From: DATFVA01 sp963771705
GTDB taxonomy: Bacteria; Bacteroidota; Ignavibacteria; Ignavibacteriales; Ignavibacteriaceae
Length of the DNA: 64,000 nucleotides
Assembly: GCA_963771705.1 (NCBI GenBank)
Contig: CAVYUP010000003.1
Coordinates: forward strand, 186,001 to 250,000
Direction of reading: 5' to 3'
In this document: piece after piece, positions 16,080 to 24,254 of the stretch
Layout of the letters: every line of letters starts with the position of its first letter
How positions within the stretch are numbered: the stretch's first letter is position 1
Translations under genes and position numbers: made by a program
The notes under the pieces: model-generated
Told to the model about the DNA's origin: nothing
Database searches by the model: none
Seen by the model: only the letters and a program-made list of their open reading frames with translations

Positions 16080-17681
16080 ATGAAAAAAAATACTCTCATA
16101 TTGTTTGTTTTATTGATCGGTCTGTGGACAAGTTTTATGTTCCCGGCGGGGAAAGAAAATATTAAAATCGCATTGATCTATCCCTCCCTAACCAAAGATA
16201 TTCTTTACAAAACAAATTCTTCATTTAAACCGACAGAAGAATGGGAATTGTTCTTCCTTAGCAGGAGTTATGATTATGAGATGCTTAATGATGATGATCT
16301 TGATGGGATTAGCACTGATGTTTCTGTAGTAGTAGTTCCATCCATGGAAGCTGTAAGCGAAGAGATGCTCGATGAACTAAAACAGCTGATGGATGACGGA
16401 AAAGGTATCCTTATCACAGGAAATTTTGCTGCCTATGATGAAAATGGAAAGAAAAGAACCAATGGCGAAGGGAGCTTGCCGGGTTTCGAAATTAGTACGG
16501 TTGGTGGTAATGAAAAGTTATCCGTGAACCATTTCCTCGAAGGAAGCACCCCATTTTCAGCGGGATTAAAACCCGGACAAAAAATTCTCCTTTCAATTAG
16601 TCCTTCTCTTTTCTATGCCTCCGGCTTATCGGCCGGCGCTAATCCCGAAGGAAGTTATATACTTCCCGGTAATGAATTCCCTGGAATCGTTTCTAATTCT
16701 GTTGCAGATGGAAGATTGCTGTGGTTCGGATTCAATATCAATCAACTGATTGATAAAAACAGGGAGATCGTACTCTTTAACTCTCTTAAATGGCTGTCGT
16801 CACAGCCTGAAGCTTTTATAAATTACTGGCCTGCGGACCATGCTTTCTCCGTGGTTTTTTATGAAAATATCGAAAGGTCTAACAATATAGACAGCAGTTT
16901 TACTTATTCTATAAAGTACGCAAAATCAAATTATTTTATATCAGCATCCTTGCTTGAAAAGTTTCAGGGCAGGCCTAACGATATCAGCGATTCGGGGAAT
17001 ATAAATATTCTCTGGGACGATTTCCGTTTTTCTCGATTGGATTCAGGTGAGAAATCAGACTGGCTGAAAAAAATACACAGTCAGATCCATCAGATTACCG
17101 GCCAGGACCATTTCGGCGTATCTTCCTACGGGGAATTCAACGATCCAGATACACACAGACTTCTGCGGGAAACGGGATACTCATTTATTTTCTCAGCCGG
17201 GTACTCTGACTCATATACATTTAATTATGATACGCTGAATAACATCTATCTCTTTAATAGAAATCCCGCTGATCCAGGAATTCGACGAATGCTGAAATCA
17301 GAAGTTAACCCCGGAGGGATATTTTATATAGATAAGGATTCCGCCGGTAGTGACCTTTATTCTTTATTGACCAGGCAAAATTGCTGGATAACCACATTCT
17401 CGGGTCTGATTGATTGGACGCAAAAAAGAGAAAGTTTAAGTGTAAACATTAATCACTCTGAAGGCGGCGGCTATAATGTAATTATCAGGAATGATAATAA
17501 AACTGATATAAAAAACGCCGGGCTATGGATTTCGGTTCCTTATCTGAGGAATACTCAGGTTTCAATTTCAGGACAGGAAAGAGAACTGACTTTCGACACT
17601 GTAAAAAAAATGTATTTTTTAAATTTATCATCGATCGGGGGATATCAGAAAATATCCTTCAATTTACCGACAAATGAATGA
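16080..17681 (+). CDS. Secreted deacetylase-fold protein without catalytic motifs, paralogue of 14164-16061
   Basis: A 533-residue exported protein with an N-terminal hydrophobic signal (residues about 4-22). Residues about 28-250 resemble the ThuA/GATase-like region of the preceding protein (VVVVPSMEAVSEEMLDELK, DDGKGILITGNFAAYD). Residues about 255-450 resemble its deacetylase-like barrel (INYWPADHAFSVVFYENIE, LLRETGYSFIFSAGY). A beta domain finishes the chain. The NodB signatures TFDDG and HxxxH are not present, so catalysis as a deacetylase is unlikely. By position it corresponds to PgaB in Pga-type systems, so a carbohydrate-binding or structural role in polymer handling is my inference. 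It begins 18 bases after the preceding gene. Confidence 0.55.
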   Translation: MKKNTLILFVLLIGLWTSFMFPAGKENIKIALIYPSLTKDILYKTNSSFKPTEEWELFFLSRSYDYEMLNDDDLDGISTDVSVVVVPSMEAVSEEMLDELKQLMDDGKGILITGNFAAYDENGKKRTNGEGSLPGFEISTVGGNEKLSVNHFLEGSTPFSAGLKPGQKILLSISPSLFYASGLSAGANPEGSYILPGNEFPGIVSNSVADGRLLWFGFNINQLIDKNREIVLFNSLKWLSSQPEAFINYWPADHAFSVVFYENIERSNNIDSSFTYSIKYAKSNYFISASLLEKFQGRPNDISDSGNINILWDDFRFSRLDSGEKSDWLKKIHSQIHQITGQDHFGVSSYGEFNDPDTHRLLRETGYSFIFSAGYSDSYTFNYDTLNNIYLFNRNPADPGIRRMLKSEVNPGGIFYIDKDSAGSDLYSLLTRQNCWITTFSGLIDWTQKRESLSVNINHSEGGGYNVIIRNDNKTDIKNAGLWISVPYLRNTQVSISGQERELTFDTVKKMYFLNLSSIGGYQKISFNLPTNE

Positions 17682-17751
17682 AATAATTGACTGTTTATTA
17701 AGCAGGATTCCACATTAAATTATCATCCTGTTTTTCGGAAATTATTATAGA

Positions 17752-20700
17752 ATGTCTAGAGAAACCTCAAATATAGAATTAATAAGGGTTCTTAGTGAAA
17801 ATATAAAGAATCCATTTATAGCGATGTCCGCAGAAGGGAGTATAATATCATTCAATAAGCCGGCTCTCAGGCTCCTCTCAATCGGGGATAAAGCCGGTAA
17901 TATCTTTGATTACCTTGATAAAGACTCAGCTTATGAACTCAGTACACTCATTGAGGAGGTTTTATCCGGAAGGAAGATGCTGATTAAAAATATCACCCTG
18001 GTTTTCAACAATGGAATGAACCTGAAATGCCAGGCAACTATCAGTGAATTTAATCAGGACCAGGTATTCTGCACCTTTAAACCCGAAGAACATACCCTTC
18101 GTATAAGTGAAATTACAAGGCTTAAAATACGAAAGGAAGAACTTTCTGTCCTTATCGGAAATGAACAAATTGAAAAGATCATCGATTCTGTAAGGGAATT
18201 ATTTCCTTTTACAGTAATAGGGAAAGAAAAGATCAGGAAAGACATCGACCTCCTGGAAGAATTGTTCTGGATAAAAAATGGCAGCGGTAATTTTATTCTT
18301 GTTAATAAATCGCTCTCACGAAATCTTGGACTCACCAGCACACAGCTTGAAGGCAGATCAGAGAAGGAACTGCTTCCCGTCTATCTGCATGATGTATATA
18401 ACTCTCTCGAAAATTATATTAAAGATTCTAACAGCGTAATTGTAACTCAGGGAATCCCTATACAGGGACTTTCTTCCATAAGTAATTTCCAGACAATTGA
18501 AATTCCGCTTACTGATGGCGAAGGGCGCCTGGCCGCTGTTATAGGAATTTCAGGACCAGTTCAGGAAAAGCCCTTAAATATGGAAAAAGAAAAGGAAACA
18601 AATATCCTTACAGGAATTCCTGCAGCTGTAGCAGTGCTTAATAAAGAAGGCGTCATTGAGCATTCTAGCAAAGAATTTTGTAAATTATTCTCAGATGAAT
18701 TCACTGATCTCAGGAATTTATCGTATACAAATGTTTTTCCATTGGAGATGTCGGAAAAAGTAAAGAAATTCCTTGATTCCTTTTCTGAAGCTTCAGAATT
18801 TCACGTAAAATTATCAAAGTTAGGCGAACGGAAAGACAGAGAATTAAAGGTTCTGGTTAGCAGGAATTATGGGGAAAATAATCAACCGGAGGGACTATCG
18901 GTTTTTTTAGAAGATGTTTCCCCTTATTCTGATCTTGAAAAAATTATAAATAGCAGAGGAAAAATGTACGAGGTCTTGATACAGAATAATCCCGAGCCGA
19001 TTTTTATCTACGATAAAGAGAATCTTCATTTTCTTGAAGTTAACCAGGCTGCCTTAACTCTTTATGGCTACCGCAGGGATGAATTTTTACAGATGGATCT
19101 GACTGATCTCTATACGCCGGAAGATATCCAGACACTTCTTGACTCTTCTTCAGAGGGGATTAAAGAAGGCACTTTTAGCGGTCCGTACAGACATAAGAAA
19201 AAAAACGGGGAATCTATCTTTGTCGAGATCAGCAAGATCGGCTTCAAATTCAATACCCGTGACGCCCATTTTAATATGGTTAAAGATGTTACAAAAAACC
19301 TTGAAACTGAGAAACAAAAGCAGCTTTTCAAAGCTGCCTATGATAACTCCTCAAATATGATTTTTATTACTGATTCATCAGGGTTCATTAAATCAGGTAA
19401 CTATATCGCCGGGAAAGAATTAGGTTTCTCGGATGATGAACTGGTTAATTCTGCTTTTGTATCCCTGGTTAAGGATGATGACCGGGGACTTATCAACTCG
19501 AAGATATTCCACTCAAATTTAACAGGGCAGGTTTCAATAAAATCTTCTTTCAAAAAACCCGACGGAGGGGAACTGGAAGCTGAGATTATCGCAAATCCTG
19601 TTATGAATTATAAAAATGAAATTGAATCATATGTGCTGGTCGCTATACCTGAATCGGAACCTGCTGTAAAGGCTGAGCAGAAGGTAAAAGAAATCATAGT
19701 AGAAAAAATTATTGAAAAGGAAGCTGTCCCAACTGAAAAAATAGATCCTGCTTTCCTCTCCGGAATCTTCCATGAAATACTTACTCCTATTAATGCAATG
19801 CTGGGTTTTGTTCAGGAACTGACAGAAAGTATAGAACAAAAAACTCCTGAGCAGCAGGAAGCAAAAGAAATAATTGATCAGAACCGTAGAAGGCTGCTGA
19901 GTACCATGAATTCTGTTGTTGAGTTCTCGCGTATGGAGCAGGAAGATACTTCACTGGATTTTAAAGAGGTTTCTGTTACAGAAATTGTGGATGAAACCCA
20001 GGAGGAAATAAGTGATATCCTTAAGAATAAAGGCATTGAATTCGCATATGGTAAGATATCGTCTTCTTTAACCTTTAAAACAGATACGCAGAAATTTGTC
20101 TCCCTTATATCCCTTCTGTTTAAAATAGCTTCACAGTTCACAAATACCAAGAAAATTTATTTCTCGGCTTACCAGCTTGATGATTCATATTTTATCATTT
20201 CTATCCAGGATAATTATTCTGCAATGTCGCCAGCTTTCTCAGAAAACTTCAATAATATATTTAACAATAGAGAAATTAAGAAGGATTACGGAGTTTCCCG
20301 ACTTTCGGTTAACCTTGCCCGCAGATTGATTGATCTGCTTCAGGGAAAATTTGTAGATAAATCAAAGAAAATGTCCGGTTTCATTTTCCCGGTCGAGCCT
20401 GAAGCTGAATTAAGTGAAAAAGAAACTAAATCGGCAGAGGTTTCATCCGAACCTGAGGAAAAAGAAACTTCAAAGATTGATGAATCGTCTGTCTCCGGGG
20501 AATTAGAGGAAGAAAAATATGCTGAACCATTAATGGAGGATGATACCTTTACCGGGGAAGATTCTGAAGAAGAAATTAAATTTGTCAGGCGCCGGAATCC
20601 GGAATCAGGAGCAAGCCGGGAAAGTGCAAAGCCTGCTGAAGAACCAAATAAAAGTCATATAGATATGTCTCAGCTTTCCTGCCTGTATATAGAAGACCAG

Positions 20701-21045
20701 GTCGACTCCCAGATCTTGTTTAAAGTTCAGATGAAAGACCTGAATAATTTGAAGTTTGCTGTAAGCTTTGAAGAAGCTCTGCCTCTTCTTGACACAATTA
20801 ACTTCGATTTTATTGTGATGGATATAAACCTGCAGGGGGAGTATAACGGACTGGATGCTCTTAAAATAATTCATCGTATGCAGGGTTATGAAACTATTCC
20901 CATTATAGCCGTAACTGCCTATGTCCTTCCCGGCGATAGGGAGAAATTCATCGCCGCTGGATTTAACGACTTCATATCAAAACCTATTTTCAGGGAGAAA
21001 ATGGTGGATTCTCTGGAAAAAATATTTTCGCTTATGCAGTCCTAA
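17752..21045 (+). CDS. Multi-PAS hybrid sensor protein with degenerate kinase domain and C-terminal receiver
   Basis: A 1097-residue cytoplasmic sensor with no membrane segments. Four or five PAS-like domains fill residues about 15-630 (for example IKNGSGNFILVNKSLSRN, FLEVNQAALTLYGYRRDEF). A HisKA-like helix follows with an intact H-box, F-H674-E-I-L-T-P-I-N-A-M. The ATP-binding domain (about 740-880) is degraded: the N-box asparagine is missing (SLISLLFKIASQF), DNGxG reads DNYSAM, and the glycine-rich G2 loop reads YGVSRLS. An acidic Ser/Glu-rich linker (885-970) leads to a receiver with phospho-acceptor D1024 (IVMDINL), TAY and SKP. Autokinase activity is therefore doubtful; the protein may be a phosphate-accepting scaffold. 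It closes the exopolysaccharide operon, 70 bases after the previous gene. Confidence 0.8.
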   Translation: MSRETSNIELIRVLSENIKNPFIAMSAEGSIISFNKPALRLLSIGDKAGNIFDYLDKDSAYELSTLIEEVLSGRKMLIKNITLVFNNGMNLKCQATISEFNQDQVFCTFKPEEHTLRISEITRLKIRKEELSVLIGNEQIEKIIDSVRELFPFTVIGKEKIRKDIDLLEELFWIKNGSGNFILVNKSLSRNLGLTSTQLEGRSEKELLPVYLHDVYNSLENYIKDSNSVIVTQGIPIQGLSSISNFQTIEIPLTDGEGRLAAVIGISGPVQEKPLNMEKEKETNILTGIPAAVAVLNKEGVIEHSSKEFCKLFSDEFTDLRNLSYTNVFPLEMSEKVKKFLDSFSEASEFHVKLSKLGERKDRELKVLVSRNYGENNQPEGLSVFLEDVSPYSDLEKIINSRGKMYEVLIQNNPEPIFIYDKENLHFLEVNQAALTLYGYRRDEFLQMDLTDLYTPEDIQTLLDSSSEGIKEGTFSGPYRHKKKNGESIFVEISKIGFKFNTRDAHFNMVKDVTKNLETEKQKQLFKAAYDNSSNMIFITDSSGFIKSGNYIAGKELGFSDDELVNSAFVSLVKDDDRGLINSKIFHSNLTGQVSIKSSFKKPDGGELEAEIIANPVMNYKNEIESYVLVAIPESEPAVKAEQKVKEIIVEKIIEKEAVPTEKIDPAFLSGIFHEILTPINAMLGFVQELTESIEQKTPEQQEAKEIIDQNRRRLLSTMNSVVEFSRMEQEDTSLDFKEVSVTEIVDETQEEISDILKNKGIEFAYGKISSSLTFKTDTQKFVSLISLLFKIASQFTNTKKIYFSAYQLDDSYFIISIQDNYSAMSPAFSENFNNIFNNREIKKDYGVSRLSVNLARRLIDLLQGKFVDKSKKMSGFIFPVEPEAELSEKETKSAEVSSEPEEKETSKIDESSVSGELEEEKYAEPLMEDDTFTGEDSEEEIKFVRRRNPESGASRESAKPAEEPNKSHIDMSQLSCLYIEDQVDSQILFKVQMKDLNNLKFAVSFEEALPLLDTINFDFIVMDINLQGEYNGLDALKIIHRMQGYETIPIIAVTAYVLPGDREKFIAAGFNDFISKPIFREKMVDSLEKIFSLMQS

Positions 21046-21097
21046 AGCTAAATCCTGTATTCAGGGAATCAACTTAGAAGATTACTATCACACCTTA

Positions 21098-21126
21098 TTG
21101 ACAATTTAATATACCTTTTATAAGTT
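21098..21126 (+). promoter_or_regulatory. Predicted lexA promoter
   Basis: TTGACA at 21098-21103 and TAAGTT at 21121-21126 are separated by 17 bases; read in the Bacteroidota style this is TTG-N20-TAnnTT. The palindromic operator abuts its downstream edge, a position that would block RNA polymerase. Confidence 0.5.
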
Positions 21127-21144
21127 ACCATACAGATGTATGGT
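21127..21144. promoter_or_regulatory. Predicted LexA operator (SOS box)
   Basis: ACCATACAGATGTATGGT is a perfect palindrome with 8-bp arms around a central GA. It lies 41 bases before the lexA start codon and overlaps the promoter's start region. LexA autoregulation through a palindrome in this position is general in bacteria; the exact box sequence varies between phyla, so this is a candidate for the lineage-specific motif. Confidence 0.7.
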
Positions 21145-21184
21145 GTTATTGTTAAATCTGCTGCTCATTAAACGAAGGTATATT

Positions 21185-21811
21185 ATGCCGACAGAACTCA
21201 CAGAAATTCAGAAAAAAATTCTGGAATTTCTTATTGAACAAAAAGTAAATAGAGGTTATCCGCCTACCCTTGCGGAAATAGCCGGATTTTTCGGATACAG
21301 GAATCGTGCTACGGTTCAGCAGCATCTTCAGGCTATCGAAAAGAAGGGGTATATAAAGCGCAATCCCGGACTTTCACGTGGAATTGAACTTACTCTGGAA
21401 GATAAATTCTTTATACCTCGTCCTATCCTTGGAGAAGTCGCCGCCGGTAACCCTCTTACTATTTATCCTGATGCGATTGATTCGATTGAACTGCCCACAA
21501 TAGCACGAATGCCGAAGGATTCATTCCTGCTGAGAGTTAAAGGTGATAGTCTTAAAGATGCCTATATTTTCAGTGGAGATATCGTAATCGTTAATCCTAA
21601 CCTGGAACCGAAAAATGGTCAGATCGTGGTTGCTGTTCTTGATGATGCTGCTGTGGTCAAAAGATTTTATAAAAAGAAAAATGAGATTGAGCTTGTTTCA
21701 GAAAATCCTGAATATAAACCAATTATAATTGAGAAGAAGCGTTCCTCTTTTAAGATCGTAGGGATTGTTATTGGTATTTATAGAAGTATGGATAAGAAAA
21801 AAGCTGTATAA
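21185..21811 (+). CDS. lexA: LexA repressor
   Basis: SOS-response repressor that cleaves itself when RecA filaments form. The 208-residue protein begins with a winged-helix DNA-binding domain (MPTELTEIQKKILEF; helix-turn-helix around PPTLAEIAGFFGYRNRATVQ). The cleavage bond is A87-G88 in GEVAAGNP. The peptidase dyad is S122 (VKGDSL) and K159 (AAVVKRF). The upstream in-frame ATG at 21140 lies at the edge of the operator and adds a non-homologous leader, so I chose the ATG at 21185, which has a GAAGG ribosome-binding site. DUF72 and dinB genes follow at short distances, forming a LexA-controlled operon. Confidence 0.95.
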   Translation: MPTELTEIQKKILEFLIEQKVNRGYPPTLAEIAGFFGYRNRATVQQHLQAIEKKGYIKRNPGLSRGIELTLEDKFFIPRPILGEVAAGNPLTIYPDAIDSIELPTIARMPKDSFLLRVKGDSLKDAYIFSGDIVIVNPNLEPKNGQIVVAVLDDAAVVKRFYKKKNEIELVSENPEYKPIIIEKKRSSFKIVGIVIGIYRSMDKKKAV

Positions 21812-21838
21812 CGAATTTTAGTACAAGGTGATTCAATA

Positions 21839-22750
21839 ATGTCTGATTATTACATAGGGACGGCGGGGTGGTCGTATAAAGATTGGGTGCCTGCTTTCTA
21901 TCCGAAATCGCAGTCGGGCGGATTCGATTGGCTGAGGTTTTATGCGCATTATTTCAGCTGTGTAGAAGTTAATGCATCCTACTATACGTATATAAGTCCT
22001 AAAACTGTTAACGGCTGGATAGAAAAAGTCTCCGACTCAGATAATTTTCGTTTTACGATTAAACTTCATAATGATTTTACCCATAAAAAAGATTTTAATG
22101 ATAAGCAGGTAATGGCTGTCCGCTCGAATCTTGAGCTCCTTTACAGGGCAGAAAGGCTTGGCGGATTATTAATCCAGTTTCCTTATTCCTTTTCATTTAA
22201 TGAATCCTCTGCGGATTATATACGCCGGCTGAAAGAAGTATTTGAGGATTATAATTGTTTTGTTGAAGTCCGGCATTCTTCCTGGAACAATGAGAGTGTT
22301 TATCAGCTTTTTAAAAGAATGAATATAACCTTTTGTACAATTGACCAGCCTCAGATAGGTCAGGCAATACAATTTGAGCCTGTTGTAACCAATGAAACCG
22401 CGTATATCCGTCTTCACGGAAGGAATACGGAAGCCTGGATGAGGTCGATTAAGAATTTCGGGAAAGAACAGTCATACGAAGAGCAGAGTTCCAGGTATGA
22501 TTACCTCTATACTCCGGGTGAACTTGTGGAAATTGAGCAGAAGATAAAAGAAGTGCAGGAGAGGGTTAAGGAGGTCTACGTCATAATGAACAATCATCCG
22601 AAAGGGGAGGCTGTTGCCAATGCGTTTGAGCTTATACATCTCCTTGAGGAGAAGGATAAAGTTGATATGCCTTCTTCAATAGTAAAGACCTATTCGCGTC
22701 TTCAGAACATCGCGCCCGGTTCTTCCGAACCTGAGTTTAAACTAAATTAA
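21839..22750 (+). CDS. DUF72 family protein (YecE-like)
   Basis: A 303-residue TIM-barrel-like protein of the DUF72/YecE family. Family landmarks are the start YYIGTAGWSYKDWVPAFYP, the segment VEVNASYYTY, NFRFTIKLHNDFTH, the FVEVRHSSW strand and AYIRLHGRN. The family has no firmly established function; its TIM-barrel fold resembles xylose isomerase-like metal enzymes. Here it sits between lexA and dinB with an AAGGTG ribosome-binding site, so it is probably SOS-induced. That context is worth noting, because it suggests a link to DNA damage in this lineage. Confidence 0.88.
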   Translation: MSDYYIGTAGWSYKDWVPAFYPKSQSGGFDWLRFYAHYFSCVEVNASYYTYISPKTVNGWIEKVSDSDNFRFTIKLHNDFTHKKDFNDKQVMAVRSNLELLYRAERLGGLLIQFPYSFSFNESSADYIRRLKEVFEDYNCFVEVRHSSWNNESVYQLFKRMNITFCTIDQPQIGQAIQFEPVVTNETAYIRLHGRNTEAWMRSIKNFGKEQSYEEQSSRYDYLYTPGELVEIEQKIKEVQERVKEVYVIMNNHPKGEAVANAFELIHLLEEKDKVDMPSSIVKTYSRLQNIAPGSSEPEFKLN

Positions 22751-22759
22751 AAAACAGCT

Positions 22760-23902
22760 ATGAGGACAATATTTCATCTTGACCTGGATGCATTTTTTGT
22801 GTCGGTCGAAAGAATTCTCGATCCATCTTTGAATGGCAAACCTGTAATTGTGGGAGGTGACCCTCATGGCAGGGGAGTAGTTGCTGCATGTTCTTATGAA
22901 GCGCGGGCGTATGGTCTGCATTCCGCTATGCCCATAAGGACGGCATATAAGCTCTGTCCCGGAGGTGTTTACCTGCATGGACATTATAATGAATATGTCC
23001 ATTTTTCTCATGCGGTTAAGAATATTCTGGCAGCCTATGCCCCCGCAATACAACAGGCATCAATCGATGAGTTTTATATGGACTTTACTGGCTGCGGGAA
23101 AATATACGGTTCTATGTTTTCTTTTGCCTCAAGACTGCAGCAGGAGATAATTAAGAAGGCCGGTCTGCCTTGTTCTATAGGCATAGGCAGTAATAAAACA
23201 ATAGCAAAGATAGGCTCCGACTGTATGAAGCCGATGGGAATTACCTATGTTATTCCTGGTATGGAAAAGGAATTTCTTGCTCATATGCCGGTTGAAACTA
23301 TCCCTGGTGTAGGGAAGGTCATGCTTAGAGACCTTAATAATAAGGGAATTTATCTCATCCGGGATATAACAAAACTTTCTTCTGATTACTGGGGTACTGC
23401 TTATGGGAAATATGGTATTGACCTCTGGCGGAAAGCTAACGGTCAGGGGACTGAATACCTCACCGTGGAACAAGAACAAAAAAGTATCTCAAAAGAAACA
23501 ACATTCGGAGCCGATGTCACAAGTAACGACAAAATATATGAAGTGCTCTTCGAACTTACAGGAAGGGTCTGTCAGAATCTGCGGGATGACGGCTTTATGG
23601 CGTCAACGGTGAATATCAAACTCCGGTATTCTGATTTCCAGACTCTTACACGTTCCCGTACTATAAAACCAACGGATGATGATAAGATTATTTTTGAGAC
23701 TGCTAAAGGCTTAATGATGAAAGCACATACCAGGCGCGTAGGGGTAAGGCTGATCGGTATGGGTTTAAGCAGATTCTCAAACTTCTGCGAACAGGAATTA
23801 TTGTTTGAGGATGAAGAGAACAGGAGAAAGAAATTGTTCAGAGCAATAAACTTTCTCAGGAAAAAGTATAATTATTCTATTATAGATTTCAGCAGGTATT
23901 AA
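22760..23902 (+). CDS. dinB: DNA polymerase IV (Y-family translesion polymerase)
   Basis: Error-prone translesion polymerase. The 380-residue protein starts with the palm motif FHLDLDAFFVSVE (catalytic Asp pair) and continues with the nucleotide-binding AACSYEARAYGLHSAMP, the catalytic QASIDEFYMDFTG, and SIGIGSNKTIAKI. It has the helix-hairpin-helix PVETIPGVGKVM and a little-finger domain. QELLF near residue 346 is a good match to the sliding-clamp binding motif. It is the last gene of the lexA operon, so SOS-induced mutagenesis is expected. Its stop codon lies only two bases from the end of the convergent HIT gene. Confidence 0.94.
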   Translation: MRTIFHLDLDAFFVSVERILDPSLNGKPVIVGGDPHGRGVVAACSYEARAYGLHSAMPIRTAYKLCPGGVYLHGHYNEYVHFSHAVKNILAAYAPAIQQASIDEFYMDFTGCGKIYGSMFSFASRLQQEIIKKAGLPCSIGIGSNKTIAKIGSDCMKPMGITYVIPGMEKEFLAHMPVETIPGVGKVMLRDLNNKGIYLIRDITKLSSDYWGTAYGKYGIDLWRKANGQGTEYLTVEQEQKSISKETTFGADVTSNDKIYEVLFELTGRVCQNLRDDGFMASTVNIKLRYSDFQTLTRSRTIKPTDDDKIIFETAKGLMMKAHTRRVGVRLIGMGLSRFSNFCEQELLFEDEENRRKKLFRAINFLRKKYNYSIIDFSRY

Positions 23903-23904
23903 GA

Positions 23905-24252
23905 TCAGCCCGGGGGCCACCTCATTTGTCTGCCTCCTAGCAGATGCATATGAAGGTGATAAACCTCCTGACCTCCTTTTTGTCCGCAGTTCATAACAAG
24001 TCTGAATCCGTTTTCGGCTATATTATTCTCCTTCGCCAGCTTGTTTGCTGCGTCAATCATCTCACCCAGAAGCTGAGCATGTTCCTTCCCTTTTATATCA
24101 GTTACTTTAGGAATCTCAATCTTAGGAACGATCAGGATGTGAACCGGAGCCTGAGGATTTATATCCTTGAAGGCTATTACGGTGTCGCTTTCGAAAACGA
24201 TATCGGCTTTAATTTCCTTGCTGATTATCTTGGAAAATATGGTTTCTCCCAT
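23905..24252 (-). CDS. hinT: HIT family nucleotide hydrolase (HinT-like)
   Basis: A 115-residue histidine-triad protein, probably a purine nucleoside phosphoramidase of the HinT branch. The N-terminus TIFSKIISKEIKADIVFE and FKDINPQAPVHILIVPK are typical, and the triad is YHLHMHLLGGRQ near the C-terminus (His-x-His-x-His with Leu spacers). It is the last gene of the long minus-strand run, two bases after the NtrC-type regulator. It converges on dinB with two bases between the stop codons, and I see no terminator there. Confidence 0.92.
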   Translation of the reverse strand: MGETIFSKIISKEIKADIVFESDTVIAFKDINPQAPVHILIVPKIEIPKVTDIKGKEHAQLLGEMIDAANKLAKENNIAENGFRLVMNCGQKGGQEVYHLHMHLLGGRQMRWPPG

Positions 24253-24254
24253 GA

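Noticed and set aside
17702..17735. Possible terminator before the hybrid sensor gene (CAGGAT ... ATCCTG then T5)
   Set aside because: Only a 6-bp stem with a 16-base loop; too weak to call.
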